Below are positions 7,224 to 17,815 of a stretch of DNA of 64,000 bases, piece by piece. Positions within the stretch are counted from its first letter, which is position 1. Every line of letters begins with the position of its first letter. Origin of the DNA: Solimonas marina (GTDB lineage Bacteria; Pseudomonadota; Gammaproteobacteria; Nevskiales; Nevskiaceae); the NCBI RefSeq assembly GCF_012241385.1, contig NZ_JAAVXB010000010.1, positions 62,001 through 126,000 of the forward strand. Reading direction: 5' to 3'. The position numbers were made by a program, and so were the translations under genes. The notes beneath the pieces are model-generated. The model was not told the origin of the DNA. It was given only the letters and a program-made list of their open reading frames with translations, and did not search any database.

Positions 7224-9353
7224 TCAGAAGTGCTTGCGCAGCTCGATCCAGACCGTGCGCGGCCGCCCGACATAGGCGCCCTTGGGACCGGTGAAGCCGG
7301 ACGTCGCGTAATAGCGGTCGAAGATATTCTCGACGCGCAGCATGGCCTCGGCGCCACCGGGCAGCGATTGCGTGGCGCTGGCGTCGGCAATCGTGAAGCC
7401 CTTGAGATGATCGCCATCGCGGTCGAGCTGGCTCGACACGTATTGCAGGCCGGCGGCCAGCGCCGTGCCAGTCGGCGCGATCTGGTAGCGCGTCCACAGG
7501 CCGGCCTGCTGGTGTGGTGCGTTCGGGAAGCGGTCGCCGACCGAATGGTCGATGGATTGTCCGTCGACACTGCCGGTGATGCGCGCGTCGTTGTAGGCGT
7601 AGTTGCCGGTCAACACCCAGTTCTGCGTGAGATCGGCAGTGACGCTGGCCTCGATGCCCTTGCTGGTCACCTCGCCGATCGGCGCGAGCTGATCGACACC
7701 GTCGACCGGGTCCTTGGAATCGTCGACCTGCAGGGTGTTCTTGCGCACGATGCGATAGACCGCCAGCGTGCTCTGGATGCGGCCGTCGAGCAGGTCGGTC
7801 TTGATGCCGCCTTCGACCTGCGAGCCGGTCTGCGGCTTGAACGGGCCGCCGGCGGTCGTCGATTGATCATCGACGTCCTGCGGCTCGAAGGTATCCGACC
7901 AGCTGACGTACAAGGACATGTCGCTGCGCGGTTTGACGATCAGGCCGAAACGCTTGGTGGTCGCGTCGTCGTCGTAGCTCGATTGCGTCTCGCGGTCGCG
8001 ATCGTCGAACCAGTCGTGGCGCAGACCGGCGACGACGATCACATGCGCACCGAGCCCGAGCTGCTCCTGCGCGTAGACGCCGTAGCGCAGCGCCCGCGCA
8101 TCGGCCAGTGTCGGCGTCAGCGCGTCCAGATCGTAATCGGCAATCGAGGTCTGCCCGTACTGCGGATCGGACAGCGACAGCGACGGTACGTCATTGGTCG
8201 ACTTGAGCTGGCTGTCCGAGTTCTCGCGATACCAGTCGGCGCCGGCCAGTACCGTGTGATGAATGAAGTCGTCGCCGCCGAAGCGGCCGATCAGATTGCT
8301 GCCGCCGGAGATGCCGGTGACGTGCCGGCGCTGCCAGCGGAACTGCCGCGTCACCGCGTCATCGACGCCGTCGTCGTCGGTATCGACGAGCTTGAGCGGC
8401 TCGTGGTACTCCTGAAACTCGTGGTAATCGAACCAGCGCGCCGACGCATTGAACGACCACGCGTCACTGAGCTGGCTGTCGAGTCGCGCCTGCGTGACGA
8501 GACCGTTGTAGCGGATGAAGTCGAACTTCTCGTTGACGTTCCAGCTGCGCTTGGCGAGGAAGTGGCCGTTCTCGTCGACCGGAATACCGCGCAGGCGATT
8601 GCCCGGCAGATCCTGGTGATAGTCGGTGACCTGCAGGACGAGCTTGGTCTGCGGAGCCAGGCGAAAACCGAGGCCGCCGTCGCCGATCCAGGTCTTGCTT
8701 TGCGCGTTGTGCCGGAAGCTGTCGTAGTGCTCGTAGAACACACCGGCGCGACCGGTGATCGCACGATCCGCGGTCAACGGACCGGTGACGTCGCCGGACG
8801 CGCCGTAGCGATCATAGTCACCGCCGATCGCGCGCAGATTGGCGGCGAACTGATCGCTGGGCTTCTTCGTCACATAGTTGACGGCACCGCCCGGTGCGCC
8901 GGGACCATACAGCATGCCGGCCGGTCCTTTGAGAAATTCGACGCGCTGAATCGTGAACAGCTGCGGCACCGAGAACGTCTGGAACGGATCACCGCGCAAG
9001 CCGTCGTAGTAGTTCACGTCCTGGCTGAAACCGCGCATCGTCACCGTCGCGTAGTTGTTGGCGCTGATGCCCGGCACCTGCCGGTACAGATCGGTGATGT
9101 CGCGCGCGCCCTGATCCTGGATCAACTGCGCATTGACGATCTGCACCGCCTGCGGCACGTCCAGCGGTGCGGCTGGCACCTTGCCGACATCGGTCTGGTC
9201 GACGCGATAAAGCTTTTGCGCACGCTGCGTGACGACGATCTCGGCGATGCCGTCGTCGCGCACTGCGTCGCCGTCTGGCGCGGCATCCGCGGCCCAGGCC
9301 GATGCGGCGAAAGTGGAACCGGCCAACAACACGAAAATCGAAGGGCGCAACAT
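7224..9353 (-). CDS. TonB-dependent siderophore receptor
   Basis: A 709-residue outer-membrane receptor: signal peptide ending SAWA, a TonB-box-like EIVVTQ near residue 40, a plug domain (VPQAVQIVNAQLIQDQG, ITDLYRQVPGISANNYATVTMRGFSQD, VEFLKGPAGMLYGPGAPGGAVNYVTKKP) and a 22-strand-type barrel ending in ELRKHF with terminal Phe. The plug motifs are those of the FhuA/FpvA ferric-siderophore class. No N-terminal STN signalling domain is present. It follows the PepSY reductase by 39 bases, so uptake and reductive iron release appear coupled in one operon, probably under Fur control. Confidence 0.93.
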   Translation of the reverse strand: MLRPSIFVLLAGSTFAASAWAADAAPDGDAVRDDGIAEIVVTQRAQKLYRVDQTDVGKVPAAPLDVPQAVQIVNAQLIQDQGARDITDLYRQVPGISANNYATVTMRGFSQDVNYYDGLRGDPFQTFSVPQLFTIQRVEFLKGPAGMLYGPGAPGGAVNYVTKKPSDQFAANLRAIGGDYDRYGASGDVTGPLTADRAITGRAGVFYEHYDSFRHNAQSKTWIGDGGLGFRLAPQTKLVLQVTDYHQDLPGNRLRGIPVDENGHFLAKRSWNVNEKFDFIRYNGLVTQARLDSQLSDAWSFNASARWFDYHEFQEYHEPLKLVDTDDDGVDDAVTRQFRWQRRHVTGISGGSNLIGRFGGDDFIHHTVLAGADWYRENSDSQLKSTNDVPSLSLSDPQYGQTSIADYDLDALTPTLADARALRYGVYAQEQLGLGAHVIVVAGLRHDWFDDRDRETQSSYDDDATTKRFGLIVKPRSDMSLYVSWSDTFEPQDVDDQSTTAGGPFKPQTGSQVEGGIKTDLLDGRIQSTLAVYRIVRKNTLQVDDSKDPVDGVDQLAPIGEVTSKGIEASVTADLTQNWVLTGNYAYNDARITGSVDGQSIDHSVGDRFPNAPHQQAGLWTRYQIAPTGTALAAGLQYVSSQLDRDGDHLKGFTIADASATQSLPGGAEAMLRVENIFDRYYATSGFTGPKGAYVGRPRTVWIELRKHF

Positions 9354-9392
9354 GAAAATCCTTGGGGGGACGGATCGAATGAGGAGAACGCG

Positions 9393-11870
9393 TCAGTAGA
9401 CGTCGCGGCGGTAGGCACCCTGTTCGATCAGCGTGTCGACGCGCGTGTCGCCGAGCGCCGCGCGCAGTTCGCGATCGACGGCTGCGGCCATGCCTTCGAG
9501 GCTGCCGCAGACCAGGAACACCGCGCCGCGATCGGCCCAGCGACGTAATTCGTCGGCGGCGTCGCGCAGCAGGTCTTGCACGTAGCGGCCGCAACCGGCG
9601 TCGCGCGAATACGCACGGTCGAGCCGCGCCAAGGTGCCGTCGGCACGCCAGGCCTGCAGCTCGTCGTCGAAGTACGCGTCGAACGCCGCATTGCGTTCGC
9701 CGAACAGCAGCCAATGACCCCCACGCCCTGCGGCGGCGTGCGCTTGCAGGTGCGCCCGCAGGCCGGCCATGCCGGTGCCGTTGCCGATCAACACCAGCGG
9801 CGCTTCGCCCGGCGTGTGCCGGAAGCCCGGATTGGCGCGCAGGCGCAGCGCCAGTTCGCCGCCTTCCGGCAGGCCGGCCGTCAGCCAGCCGGAGCCGAGT
9901 CCCAGGCTGCCGTCGTCGCGGCGCACCTGACGCACCAGCAGCTCCAGGCGACCGTCGGCGGCGATCGAGGCGATCGAGTACTCGCGCACCGGCAGGCGGC
10001 TTGCCACATCCGCGCCGGACAGCGGCACATCGAGCACCGCCGCCGCTCCGCCATCCTGCGCCTCGACGGCGAGCGCGGCGGGCGCCATCGCCGGCCATGT
10101 CGTCGCAGGGCGAGGCGCGACTTCGGCGATGTCGCCGGCCTGCCAGTGCGGCGCGCCGTCGATCGCCTCGAACGCGAGCCGGTAGGTGGGCAGCCCGATG
10201 CCGCCCGCATTCAGGCAGCGGCGCTCGATCAGCCGCCATCGCGTGAACGCCGGCGCCACGGTAACGCCGATGTCGGCGGCGCCGCACGCCAGCAAGGCCT
10301 CGCGCCACGCGGCCAGCGCGGTCGCCTCGTCACCGTCGGCTTCGATCGTCGCAAACAGCGGCCTCGCACCGGCAGCCAGCAGCCAGCGCTCGACGGCGCG
10401 CCCGAAGGCACAGAACTGCGGATATTCACGATCGCCGAGCGCCAGCACACCGAAATGCAACTGCGTCAGCGCCGGGCTCAGGCGCATGGTCGTGCGCGCA
10501 AAACGCCGCGCCAGATCCGGCGGCTCGCCGTCGCCGTAGGTGCTGACGACGAACAGCGCCTGGCGGGCCTGACCCAGCAGCTCGGCGTCGAGCTTGGCCA
10601 GCGGCAGCACCGCGACGCTAGCGCCGGCCGCCGCGCAGGCCTGCGCCGCCTGCCGCGCGTAGCGCTCGGCACCGCCGGTCTGGCTGGCGTAGGCGATCAG
10701 CCAGTCGGCCGTCGCCGCATCCGCGGGTTGGACCGGGGTGCTGAGCGGAGTCATTGACACCGTGGCGCGGCGTCGACGGCGACGCAGATAAAGCAGCAGG
10801 CCGGTGATCGTGAACATCGGCATCGTCAAGGCCGCGAGGCCCATGACGATCTGCCCCGGCAGACCGAAAAACTGACCGCGGTGAATGGGCAGGATGTTGC
10901 CGACAATGACCGCACCGAGCGGCCGGTCCGCGTATCGGTCCAGCGACACCAGTGTGCCGTTGCGCGCCTCGATCTCGTAGCGATCCGTCATGCGCGAATA
11001 GCGCGCGCCACGCGGCAAGCGCTCGATGCGCAAGCGGCCTTGCTGCGGCGCGGTGAACAGCGTCGCCTGTCCGTAGTCGGGACCGACGCTGGCGACGAAG
11101 GTCCGCCATGCCGAATCGAGCGGCACCACCGCCGCGGGCGCGCGCTCGCCGCGCGGTCCGTGCGCCTCGCGTCGCGCCGGCGCCTCACCGGTCAGCATCC
11201 GCGTGACACCGGCGCGATACCACTCGTAAGACCACCAGAGGCCGGTCAGCGCGAATACCAGATAGACCAACGCCACCCAGGTGCCGATCACGATGTGCAG
11301 CGAACGATAGAGGTTGTGCCCGGTCCGACGCAGATCGAGCGCCAGCCAGGCTCGCCAGTTCAGCGGCTGGCGCGGCCAGCGCAGGTACAGACCGGACAGC
11401 ACGAAGAAGATCAGCGACAGCGCGGCGATGCCGGTGATCTGCCGACCGTAGCCGTTCGGGCCGTCCGGCAGCGCCAGCCAGCGGTGCACACGGCGAACGA
11501 ACGAAAAGAATGCGCTGCCGCGCTCGGGGCCGAGCACCTCGCCGCTGTACGGATTGACGTAGACCAGCTGACGCTCGCCGCGCGCGCCCGGCGCCGACAG
11601 GCGGGCCTGCGCAGCAGCGGCCGGGTCGGAGTGCAGCACCAGACGGTCGACCTGCTGTCCTGGCGCCTGCGCCTCGAGCCGCGCACGTAGTGCGTCCGGG
11701 CTCAGCGCTGGCGCGCCCGGCGCTTCGACACGGGCGCGATCATGGCTCAGTGCCGCCATGATCTCGTCCTCGAAGCTCATGAGGCCGCCGGTCAGGCCCA
11801 TCACGGCAAGCACCAGGCCGGCGCTGATGCCGAGCAGCCAGTGCAGCTGAAAAAGAAGACGTCGCGTCAC
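9393..11870 (-). CDS. PepSY / flavodoxin / FNR fusion, putative ferric-siderophore reductase
   Basis: An 825-residue inner-membrane flavoprotein. Residues 1-370 are a PepSY_TM domain with four membrane spans (about 11-32, 145-165, 190-212, 340-362). Residues ~390-530 are flavodoxin-like (LIAYASQTGGAERYA, VVSTYGDGEPPDLA). The rest is an FAD/NADPH domain like CysJ (PVREYSIASI, LIGNGTGMAGLRAHL, C-terminal AYRRDVY). It would carry electrons from NADPH through FAD/FMN across the membrane. It is the first gene of the operon with the siderophore receptor, and a Fur-box-like site lies about 75 bases upstream, which supports a role in reducing imported ferric siderophore. Confidence 0.88.
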   Translation of the reverse strand: MTRRLLFQLHWLLGISAGLVLAVMGLTGGLMSFEDEIMAALSHDRARVEAPGAPALSPDALRARLEAQAPGQQVDRLVLHSDPAAAAQARLSAPGARGERQLVYVNPYSGEVLGPERGSAFFSFVRRVHRWLALPDGPNGYGRQITGIAALSLIFFVLSGLYLRWPRQPLNWRAWLALDLRRTGHNLYRSLHIVIGTWVALVYLVFALTGLWWSYEWYRAGVTRMLTGEAPARREAHGPRGERAPAAVVPLDSAWRTFVASVGPDYGQATLFTAPQQGRLRIERLPRGARYSRMTDRYEIEARNGTLVSLDRYADRPLGAVIVGNILPIHRGQFFGLPGQIVMGLAALTMPMFTITGLLLYLRRRRRRATVSMTPLSTPVQPADAATADWLIAYASQTGGAERYARQAAQACAAAGASVAVLPLAKLDAELLGQARQALFVVSTYGDGEPPDLARRFARTTMRLSPALTQLHFGVLALGDREYPQFCAFGRAVERWLLAAGARPLFATIEADGDEATALAAWREALLACGAADIGVTVAPAFTRWRLIERRCLNAGGIGLPTYRLAFEAIDGAPHWQAGDIAEVAPRPATTWPAMAPAALAVEAQDGGAAAVLDVPLSGADVASRLPVREYSIASIAADGRLELLVRQVRRDDGSLGLGSGWLTAGLPEGGELALRLRANPGFRHTPGEAPLVLIGNGTGMAGLRAHLQAHAAAGRGGHWLLFGERNAAFDAYFDDELQAWRADGTLARLDRAYSRDAGCGRYVQDLLRDAADELRRWADRGAVFLVCGSLEGMAAAVDRELRAALGDTRVDTLIEQGAYRRDVY

Positions 11871-11945
11871 AAGGCGGATCCGGATCGAAGACCGGATCGT
11901 CGCCGCGGGTGGCCCGCAGCATCCGGCAGAGCGCCGGAGTATAAA

Positions 11946-11964
11946 TTAAATGATAATCGTTTTT
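11946..11964 (-). promoter_or_regulatory. Fur-box-like operator
   Basis: TTAAATGATAATCGTTTTT matches the 19-base Fur consensus at 13 of 19 positions, including the intact central GATAATC. It lies in a short AT-rich patch within GC-rich DNA, about 75 bases upstream of the PepSY reductase start. Iron repression of the reductase-receptor operon follows from this. Confidence 0.7.
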
Positions 11965-12000
11965 ATTACGATCGGGTCATGCGCATGACGCCACGCCGAC

Positions 12001-12903
12001 TCAATGCCGCGTTTCGTTGGACGGCTGGCTATTGGCCGGCACGAACAGCTTGCGTGCGTCGTCGGCGCTGAACGAGTACTCGCGACCGCAGAACTCGCAG
12101 GTCACGTCGAACTTGCCGTGCTCCTGCAGGTGCTCCTCGATCTCCGCTTCGCCGAGCGAGCGCAGCATCGCGCCGATGCCGTCGCGCGAGCAGCGGCAGG
12201 CCAGTTGCACCGGCTGCGGATCGAAGACGCGCACATCGTCCTCGTGGAACAGGCGGCGCAGCAGGGTCAGGCCGGGCGTTTCGGCCAGTTCGGCTTCCTG
12301 CAGCGTGTTGAACAGGACGCTGACGTGCTGCCAGTGGTCCTCGCTGCTGTTCTTTTCACCCAGCGGCAGGCGCTGCAGCATCATGCCGCGGATGTGCTGG
12401 CCGTCGTAGGCCAGGCGCAGCAGCGTCGGCAACTGCTCGGACTGGGCGAAGTAGAACTCCAGCGCCTCGGCGAGGTGCTGGCCTTCGATGCCGACGATGG
12501 CCTGATAGTTCTGACCGCCGCGCTCCGGCTCCAGCAGCAGGCCGAGCTGGCCGCCCTGCAGCAAGGCCGCGAAATCGCCATGCGCGTCGTCGCCGGCCTT
12601 GGCCATGCCGCGCACGCGCATGCCGACGTCGGCCGCCATCGTGCTGTGTTCGACCTGCGCGACCAGCAGCTGCACTGGCCCGTGGCTGTGTTGGAACTGC
12701 AGGCTGATGCGGCCTTCGAGCTTGGTGTGCGACGCCAACAGCGGCATCGCCGCCACCGTCTGCGCCAGCAGCTTGCGCACGTCGGCCGGATACGGGCGCG
12801 AGCCGAGCATGGTGTCGACGCCTGATTCGTACTCGACGATAGCGCCACGCACGCCCAGGTCGGGCAGCAGGAATTCGGTCAGTCGGTTGTTCATCATCGC
12901 CAT
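12001..12903 (-). CDS. hslO: Hsp33 redox-activated chaperone
   Basis: A 300-residue cytoplasmic holdase that is switched on by oxidative unfolding. The C-terminal redox switch is complete: CxC (CRCSRDG) and, about 30 residues later, CxxC (CEFCGREY), the four zinc-binding cysteines. The N-terminal domain carries the usual MRVRGMAK and QNYQAIVGIEG blocks. Start candidates are clustered (MAMM); the first is used here, but the protein may begin at either following Met. A repeat unit separates it from gatB, so it is probably transcribed on its own. Confidence 0.95.
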   Translation of the reverse strand: MAMMNNRLTEFLLPDLGVRGAIVEYESGVDTMLGSRPYPADVRKLLAQTVAAMPLLASHTKLEGRISLQFQHSHGPVQLLVAQVEHSTMAADVGMRVRGMAKAGDDAHGDFAALLQGGQLGLLLEPERGGQNYQAIVGIEGQHLAEALEFYFAQSEQLPTLLRLAYDGQHIRGMMLQRLPLGEKNSSEDHWQHVSVLFNTLQEAELAETPGLTLLRRLFHEDDVRVFDPQPVQLACRCSRDGIGAMLRSLGEAEIEEHLQEHGKFDVTCEFCGREYSFSADDARKLFVPANSQPSNETRH

Positions 12904-12926
12904 ATCAGGGCAAGCAAAAGCGTTTC

Positions 12927-12999
12927 AACCGCAGATTCCGCAGATTACGAGAAGGCCAAATCGATCGCATCCTTCTGTGTAATCTGCGAAATCTGCGGT
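12927..12999. repeat. Dispersed palindromic repeat, copy 2
   Basis: Left arm AACCGCAGATTCCGCAGATT (12927-12946) and right arm TAATCTGCGAAATCTGCGGT (12980-12999) are inverted and separated by 33 bases. It lies between gatB and hslO, where it could also form a hairpin in the transcript. Same family as 1474-1546 and 59130-59314. Confidence 0.75.
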
Positions 13000-13016
13000 C
13001 AGGCTTTTCGCAGTGA

Positions 13017-14477
13017 CTAGCCCGACAACTTTTCCTTCAGCAAGCGATTGACCGCATCCGGATTGGCCTTGCCCTGCGTCGCCTTCATGACCTGGCCGAC
13101 GAAGAAGCCGAACAGCTTGTCCTTGCCGCTGCGGAACTGTTCGAGCTGCGCCGGATTCTTGGCCATGATCTCGTCGATGACGGCGACGATCGCCGACTCG
13201 TCGGTGATCTGCACCAGGCCCTTGGCCTGGATGATGTCGTCGGCACTGCCTTCGCCGGCCATCATCGCCTCGAACACATCCTTGGCGATCTTGCCGGAGA
13301 TGGTCTTGTCGGCGATGCGCGCGATCATGCCGGCCAGCTGTATGGCGTCGATCGGCGATTCGGCGATCGACTTGCCGGCCTTGTTGAGGCCGCCGAGCAG
13401 GTCGGTAATGACCCAGTTCGCGCACAGCTTGGCTTCGGCCTTGGACTCGCGGACGACCTGCTCGTAGTAGTCGGCCAGTGCCTGCTCGGAGGTCAGCACC
13501 CAGGCATCGTAGGCCGGCAACTGGTATTGCTCGATGAAGCGCGCCTTCTTGGCCTCCGGCAACTCCGGCATCGTCGCGCGGACGCGCTCGATGTCGGCGG
13601 CGGTAACGACCACCGGCAGCAGGTCCGGATCCGGGAAGTAGCGGTAGTCGTTGGCGTCTTCCTTGGTGCGCATCGAGCGCGTCTCGCCGGTGCCGGGATC
13701 GAACAGACGCGTTTCCTGGACGATCCTGCCGCCGGACTCGATGACGTCGATCTGCCGCTCGATTTCGAATTCGATGGCCTTTTCGACGTAGCGGAACGAG
13801 TTGACGTTCTTGGTCTCGGTGCGGGTGCCGAACTTGGTCTCGCCGCGCTTGCGCACCGAGACATTGGCGTCGCAGCGGAAGCTGCCTTCCTGCATGTTGC
13901 CGTCGCAAACGCCGAGATAGACGACCAGCTGGTGCAGCTTCTTCAGGTAAGCAACCGCCTCGGCCGCCGAGCGGATGTCCGGCTCGGAGACGATTTCGAT
14001 CAGCGGCGTGCCGGCGCGGTTGAGGTCGATGCCGGACTGGCCGACATAGCCTTCGTGCAGCGACTTGCCGGCGTCCTCTTCCATGTGCGCGCGGGTGATG
14101 CCGATGCGCTTGACCTGCTTGCCGTCGGCGCCGTCGAGTTCGACGTCGAGGTGGCCTTCATAGACGATCGGCAGTTCGTACTGCGAGATCTGGTAGCCCT
14201 TCGGCAAGTCGGGATAGAAGTAGTGCTTGCGTGCGAACACGCAGCGCTCGGCGATCTTGGCGTCGATCGCCAGGCCGAACTTCACCGCGTATTCGAGCGC
14301 GGTCTTGTTGAGCACCGGCAGCACACCCGGCAAGCCCAGCGTGACGCCGTCGGCCTGCGTGTTGGGCGCAGCGCCGTAGGCGGTCGCGGCGCCGGAGAAA
14401 ATCTTCGAATGGGTCAGCAACTGGCAATGGACTTCCAGTCCGATCACCACTTCCCAGGTTGTCGTGTCGTAAGCCAT
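13017..14477 (-). CDS. gatB: Aspartyl/glutamyl-tRNA(Asn/Gln) amidotransferase subunit B
   Basis: GatB (486 residues) binds misacylated tRNA and performs the kinase and transamidation steps in the GatCAB complex. Family blocks are evident: [15 protein letters not shown] at the N-terminus, [34 protein letters not shown], and a helical C-terminal YqeY-like tail ending [10 protein letters not shown]. Its length is typical. It is the last gene of gatC-gatA-gatB and lies 70 bases after gatA, with a GAGGCGGG-type repeat between. The complex implies that Asn-tRNA and/or Gln-tRNA is made by transamidation in this organism. Confidence 0.97.
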   Translation of the reverse strand: MAYDTTTWEVVIGLEVHCQLLTHSKIFSGAATAYGAAPNTQADGVTLGLPGVLPVLNKTALEYAVKFGLAIDAKIAERCVFARKHYFYPDLPKGYQISQYELPIVYEGHLDVELDGADGKQVKRIGITRAHMEEDAGKSLHEGYVGQSGIDLNRAGTPLIEIVSEPDIRSAAEAVAYLKKLHQLVVYLGVCDGNMQEGSFRCDANVSVRKRGETKFGTRTETKNVNSFRYVEKAIEFEIERQIDVIESGGRIVQETRLFDPGTGETRSMRTKEDANDYRYFPDPDLLPVVVTAADIERVRATMPELPEAKKARFIEQYQLPAYDAWVLTSEQALADYYEQVVRESKAEAKLCANWVITDLLGGLNKAGKSIAESPIDAIQLAGMIARIADKTISGKIAKDVFEAMMAGEGSADDIIQAKGLVQITDESAIVAVIDEIMAKNPAQLEQFRSGKDKLFGFFVGQVMKATQGKANPDAVNRLLKEKLSG

Positions 14478-14493
14478 GTCGCTTTGCGTCGTA

Positions 14494-14523
14494 AGGGGTG
14501 AGGCGGGAGGCGGGAGGCGCGGG
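14494..14523. repeat. GAGGCGGGAGG-type simple repeat
   Basis: Tandem 7-base units (GAGGCGG) lie between gatA and gatB. The same units occur around 16010-16088 and in frame inside purL at 54299-54330. Confidence 0.55.
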
Positions 14524-14547
14524 CAGTTACGCTGCGCGTCTCTTGCC

Positions 14548-16005
14548 TTACGCGAATGCTGCCGGGGTTTGACGGTGGAAGTCGGTCGCCTGCTGGAACT
14601 GGTGGGCGACGTTGAGCAGCTTCGCTTCGCTGAAGAAATTGCCCATCAATTGCAGACCGACCGGCAGACCGTCGACGAAGCCGCAATTGACCGACATCGC
14701 CGGAATGCCGGCGAGGTTGGCGGCGATGGTGTAGATGTCGTTGAGATACATCGCAACCGGGTCGTCGGCATTGGCGCCGAGGCGGAACGCGACGTCGGTC
14801 GCGGTCGGCCCGAGCAGCAGGTCGACGCCTTCGAACGCGCGCTTGAAGTCTTCGTAGATCAGCTTGCGGACCTTCTGCGCCTGCAGGTAGTACGCGTCGT
14901 AGTAGCCGTGGCTCAGCACATAGGTGCCGACCATGATGCGGCGCTGTACCTCGGCACCGAAACCCTCGCCGCGCGAGCGCTTGTAGAGCTGTTCCAGGGT
15001 CTTCACGCCGTCGGCGCGGTGGCCGTAGCGCACGCCGTCGAAGCGCGCCAGATTGGAGCTGGCCTCGGCCGGGGCGACGACGTAATAGGTCGGCACCGAC
15101 AGCGGCGAGTTCGGCAGCGACACTTCGGAGATCACCGCGCCCAGGCCTTCGAGCGTCTTGACCGCGGCCATGACCTTGTCGCGCACGCCGTCGGCGAGGC
15201 CGTCAGCGAAGTATTCCTTGGGCAGGCCGATCTTCAGGCCTTTGATCGAATCGCCGAGGCCGGCGACCAGATCGTCGACCGGGCGCTCGATGCTGGTCGA
15301 GTCGAGCGGATCGAAGCCGGACATCGCCTGCAGCACATAGGCAGCATCTTCCGCGGTGCGGGCGACGACGCCGGCCTGATCGAGGCTGGACGCGAACGCG
15401 ATCATGCCGAAGCGCGAGACGCGGCCGTAGGTCGGCTTGATGCCGGTCAGACCGGTCAGCGACGCGGGCTGACGGATGGAGCCGCCGGTATCGGTGGCGG
15501 TGGCGACCGGCGCCAGTCCGGCGGCAACCGCAGCGACCGAACCGCCGCTCGACCCGCCCGGCACGCGTTCCAGATCCCAGGGATTCTTGACCGCGCCGTA
15601 GTGGCTGGTCTCGTTCGACGAGCCCATCGCGAACTCGTCCATGTTGCACTTGCCGAGCATGACCATGCCGGCGTCGAGGTGCAGCTTCTGCACGATGGTC
15701 GCGTCGTACGGCGCGATGAAGCTGTCGAGCATCTTCGACGCACAGCTCGTGCGGACCCCGAGCGTGCAGAAAATATCCTTCTGCGCCAGCGGGATACCAG
15801 TCAGCAGGTGGGCGCCGTCGCGGGCCAGACGGGCATCGGCGGCGTCAGCCTGCTTGAGCGCGCGCTCGGCCGTGACCGTGATGTAGCTGTTGATCTGGCC
15901 GTCGTGCGCGTCGATGCGCTTGAGGAAGTGCTCGGTCAGCTCGCGCGACGAAAACTTCTTCGCGCGCAGACCGTCGGAAAGTTCTTTGATCGAAAGCGTG
16001 TGCAT
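14548..16005 (-). CDS. gatA: Aspartyl/glutamyl-tRNA(Asn/Gln) amidotransferase subunit A
   Basis: GatA (485 residues) is the amidase subunit that releases ammonia from glutamine or asparagine for GatB. The amidase-signature triad is visible: Lys in [11 protein letters not shown] and the two serines in [15 protein letters not shown]. Further family blocks are [28 protein letters not shown] and [12 protein letters not shown]. The start [13 protein letters not shown] gives the standard N-terminus. It lies between gatC and gatB on the same strand, each gap under 90 bases and containing simple repeats. Confidence 0.97.
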   Translation of the reverse strand: MHTLSIKELSDGLRAKKFSSRELTEHFLKRIDAHDGQINSYITVTAERALKQADAADARLARDGAHLLTGIPLAQKDIFCTLGVRTSCASKMLDSFIAPYDATIVQKLHLDAGMVMLGKCNMDEFAMGSSNETSHYGAVKNPWDLERVPGGSSGGSVAAVAAGLAPVATATDTGGSIRQPASLTGLTGIKPTYGRVSRFGMIAFASSLDQAGVVARTAEDAAYVLQAMSGFDPLDSTSIERPVDDLVAGLGDSIKGLKIGLPKEYFADGLADGVRDKVMAAVKTLEGLGAVISEVSLPNSPLSVPTYYVVAPAEASSNLARFDGVRYGHRADGVKTLEQLYKRSRGEGFGAEVQRRIMVGTYVLSHGYYDAYYLQAQKVRKLIYEDFKRAFEGVDLLLGPTATDVAFRLGANADDPVAMYLNDIYTIAANLAGIPAMSVNCGFVDGLPVGLQLMGNFFSEAKLLNVAHQFQQATDFHRQTPAAFA

Positions 16006-16008
16006 TTT

Positions 16009-16088
16009 TCGTGAGGAGTGAAGCGTGATAAGCGAGGCGTTACGGGGCGGCTGGGGCTTTGCGCCTCACGCCTCACCCCTCCCACCTC
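16009..16088. repeat. GTGAGG/CCTCAC repeat patch with inverted arms
   Basis: Units of GTGAGG-like sequence on the left and CGCCTCACGCCTCACCCCTC on the right form an imperfect inverted arrangement that fills the gatC-gatA gap. It is related to the GAGGCGG units at 14494-14523 and inside purL. Confidence 0.5.
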
Positions 16089-16091
16089 ACG

Positions 16092-17655
<1,564 letters not shown>

Positions 17656-17664
17656 GGGTCACCT

Positions 17665-17721
17665 GGTCGCGGCTTGCGCCGCTCCTACGCGAAACCTGTA
17701 GGAGCGGCGCAAGCCGCGACC
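17665..17721. repeat. REP-like perfect inverted repeat between mreB and mreC
   Basis: Two perfectly complementary 24-base arms (17665-17688 and 17698-17721) flank a 9-base loop GCGAAACCT. The arm core GTAGGAGCGGC-CAAGCCGCGA is the well-known REP sequence of pseudomonads and Xanthomonadales. A GCGTTTTAA tail follows, so it could also act as a partial terminator on the plus strand. Confidence 0.9.
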
Positions 17722-17815
17722 GCGTTTTAAGCTCGCATTTCGCATTGCCCCTGCCGGCCTACGCCTCTATGCTCTGGCCAGTTTTTCAGCAAACGACAAG
17801 CCCGACGGCGCGCCC

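Noticed and set aside
7080..9548. 822-codon open frame on the plus strand opposite the siderophore receptor
   Set aside because: It runs antisense to a receptor with clear signal peptide, plug motifs and terminal Phe. Its own translation is low-complexity, rich in V/R/D/A, with no domain. Long antisense frames are expected in GC-rich DNA.
14494..16088. CRISPR-like arrays in the gat gene gaps
   Set aside because: The units are 6-7-base simple repeats without unique spacers.
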